From: Chrysomallon squamiferum
Lineage: Eukaryota; Mollusca; Gastropoda; Neomphalida; Peltospiridae
DNA length: 64,000 nt
Reading direction: 5' to 3'
NCBI GenBank assembly: GCA_012295275.1
Contig: CM022670.1
Location: 19,402,698 to 19,466,697 of the forward strand
Shown here: positions 61,888-64,000 of the stretch, in pieces
Layout of the letters: each line of letters begins with the position of its first letter
Position numbering within the stretch: the stretch's first letter is position 1
Notes under the pieces: generated by a model
The model's database searches: none
What the model was told of the DNA's origin: nothing
Seen by the model: only the letters and a program-made list of their open reading frames with translations
Program-made: the position numbers and the translations under genes

Positions 61888-63514
61888 ATAGGTTTACAAG
61901 AATATAGATAGATAATATTTTCTGCATTATCTTCAGACACATATATAGTAATACATATGTTATAAATGTCAAATGTTTTAGATTAAGCGAGCAAATAGAT
62001 GTCATTCAGTACATCAACGTTAATACATATACGCATCCTGTTAAACTGCTATGGTGTTGCTACTGGCAACCTGTTTATTGACCACGTCATATATGCACCA
62101 TCTTGTAAGTGCTCTTGACTTAGAGAAGGAAATTCTGGGTCTTTTTTTAATAACGAAATTGTTGTTTGTTTTTCTCGACTGAAGATGAGAATGAAAGTGA
62201 AAGGTAACTCTATAATTATCACAAAGATATATTTTTTTATCTACTGAAAAAAATTAATGTCTACATATATGGTCATTAGAACTCTTTTTTAAAAATATTT
62301 TATTATTATTTATATTTTTATTATTATTTTTATTATTATTCCGAAGTTACTTTTTCAGAGACTTTACTATTAATATTCAGTAAATTATTATATTTCTTAA
62401 AGTGTCTAATGAAATTGATTATTTTACTTCTGTAATCTATACTAATGACTGGGGATATAATTATTTGGTTTTTGTTAATAATTTATAAAACTAATATCTG
62501 TCAGTATAGTTTGGAGAAAAAAAATGTAAAACAGGAAAGGATGAAGAAAAAGAAAATGACAAGGCAGTGAAATAATTACATTTTACGACTTATGTAAAAA
62601 TTAATTTTCAATCCTAATTCTTTTCAAGTTGATTTAATATTTTAGTATTCAGGAAAAGAAATAATGATATTTCTTGTTATCTATATGTTAGTCTATTTAT
62701 CAGTCTTTACTCTTAGTATTATTATTATTGTAATTGTAATTGTTGTTGTTGTTGTTGTTCTTCTTCTTCTTCTTATTATTATTATTGATCTCTGTTTTAT
62801 ATGGACAGATATTTTTTCTCAGGATTGAACGTAACTCATTGTATGGAATTTTCTAAAAGTAGTGCCGCAAGTTGGAAAAAAAATCATTTAAAATTAATGT
62901 TAAAATCATATGTGTTATCCATGCTAATTAGAGAATTAAATGTTAGTAACTTAAGACTGATTTTATTTTAGTCGGAAGCTTTAATTTTTTACTCAGTACG
63001 TGTAACAACCTCTTTTTGTTTTTCCTTTTGTGTTCTTGAAATTCCTGAGCTTGCATCTTTAAAAACATACAATAATTAGATAACAAATTTTCTGTTTAAG
63101 CAAAGCATAAAATGCAATGTGTATGTGTATGTGTATGTGTATGTGTGTATGTATGTGAATGTGTGTGTGTATATATATAAAATAAAATACAAATAATTTA
63201 TATAAAACATACATACATACATACAAGGGAATCAACCCTTAAAACTTATTTTAGAATTTGTCAGACGAGTGAGTTCCCTTGAACGATGACTAATTATGTA
63301 CTACAATAACAATAATAACAATGTTAGCAATAATATGAATAATAAAAATAAAAACAAACAAAAATTAAAGAGAGATGAAACACACAGACACACACAAAGA
63401 TAATTAATCTTTTAAACAGTTGAATTCATGTTACATACCACACTCTAGAGATCATTTTATTTATGAAATCTAAATAACATATCTTCATGAAAAGAAAGTA
63501 TAAGGACAATTCTG

Positions 63515-64000
63515 TTATATTTGTTTATCGTGTATGGGATATGCTGTTTAAATTATTCACTGAAGGTAACAAAACATAATGCTAATTAAAAACTAAAACA
63601 TTTATTGACATAACAGAAGATGGTAACAGCAGAATAAAAAAGTATTTAAGAAATAAAAACGAATTAAATATTCAGTATAATTCAAATTGGGGTCCGGGCA
63701 TGCCCCGCTGCCCTAGATCCCGCGCGCCGGACTCAGACAGCATGTAAGTCTAAATGATACAATTATATCGATTACAATTATTACCCTTTAGTGATATTCG
63801 TTCACTAATATCGATTGGAGCTATATCCCTTACGTGAGATGTACTCACGATTTCTGTTTTATTTGATTCCTTTAGTTAAATTCTAAAGAAATAATGAAAA
63901 GAATTATATTATATTTCTTTATAATGTACGGGATATGCTCTTTAATTAGTCAGCGAAGATAACAAAAATAATGCTAATTAAAAAAAAGATATTGACATAA
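63515..64000. repeat. Direct repeat with a period of about 394 bp, cut by the window edge
   Basis: A block of about 85 bp recurs at 63525-63612 and 63919-64000. Both copies contain GGGATATGCT, AATAATGCTAATTAAAAA-like sequence and ATTGACATAA, with scattered substitutions. The spacer contains an unusually GC-rich core (about 63690-63735). This is either a tandem satellite or the direct terminal repeats of a mobile element. Confidence 0.6.

Overview
This is metazoan nuclear DNA. It is strongly AT-rich, its genes are split by canonical GT-AG introns, and the non-coding part is packed with microsatellites: (CT)n/(GA)n tracts of 80-110 bp, (ATAC)n/(TATG)n, (AAT)n and (GT)n. The gene content (invertebrate-type DUR3 urea transporters) and the repeat style would fit a lophotrochozoan, perhaps a cephalopod mollusc. 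That placement is inference; no single marker proves it.

Two intact protein-coding genes can be assembled exon by exon. Both belong to the sodium:solute symporter family and resemble the urea/H+ symporter DUR3. DUR3-A lies on the + strand (2069-15513, 7 coding exons, 784 aa). DUR3-B lies on the - strand (24707-50268, 7 coding exons, 790 aa). They face each other tail to tail across about 9.2 kb. Their six introns interrupt the protein at matching places with the same phases (2,0,0,1,2,1), and exons 1, 3 and 5 have exactly the same lengths (128, 117 and 166 nt). This is an inverted duplicate pair that has diverged. Both carry a Cys/His-rich cytoplasmic-loop candidate (CxxC...CxC...CxxC...CxxH) encoded by exon 6, which the plant DUR3 proteins I know do not have.

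Layout. 1-2059: upstream flank of DUR3-A with degenerate triplets and homopolymers. 2069-15513: DUR3-A; its 6.7-kb intron 4 contains a decayed Mutator-like (MULE) transposon at about 7.9-9.0 kb. 15514-24706: convergent intergenic spacer with (AAT)n, (TATG)n and (GA)n repeats and one orphan exon-like island (18898-19031). 24707-50268: DUR3-B; the two introns nearest its start are about 10 kb each and hold microsatellites plus several better-composed islands that could be regulatory. 50269-64000: upstream flank of DUR3-B, with a candidate regulatory island near 53.6-53.9 kb, a CpG-containing promoter-like stretch with a possible first exon near 57.8-58.0 kb, and a roughly 394-bp tandem repeat running off the right edge.

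Both proteins are predicted polytopic plasma-membrane transporters that would take up urea (or a related solute) by cation symport. Having two divergent copies suggests division of labour by tissue or by regulation, but nothing in the sequence shows that directly. No rRNA, intact tRNA, CRISPR array or operon was found.
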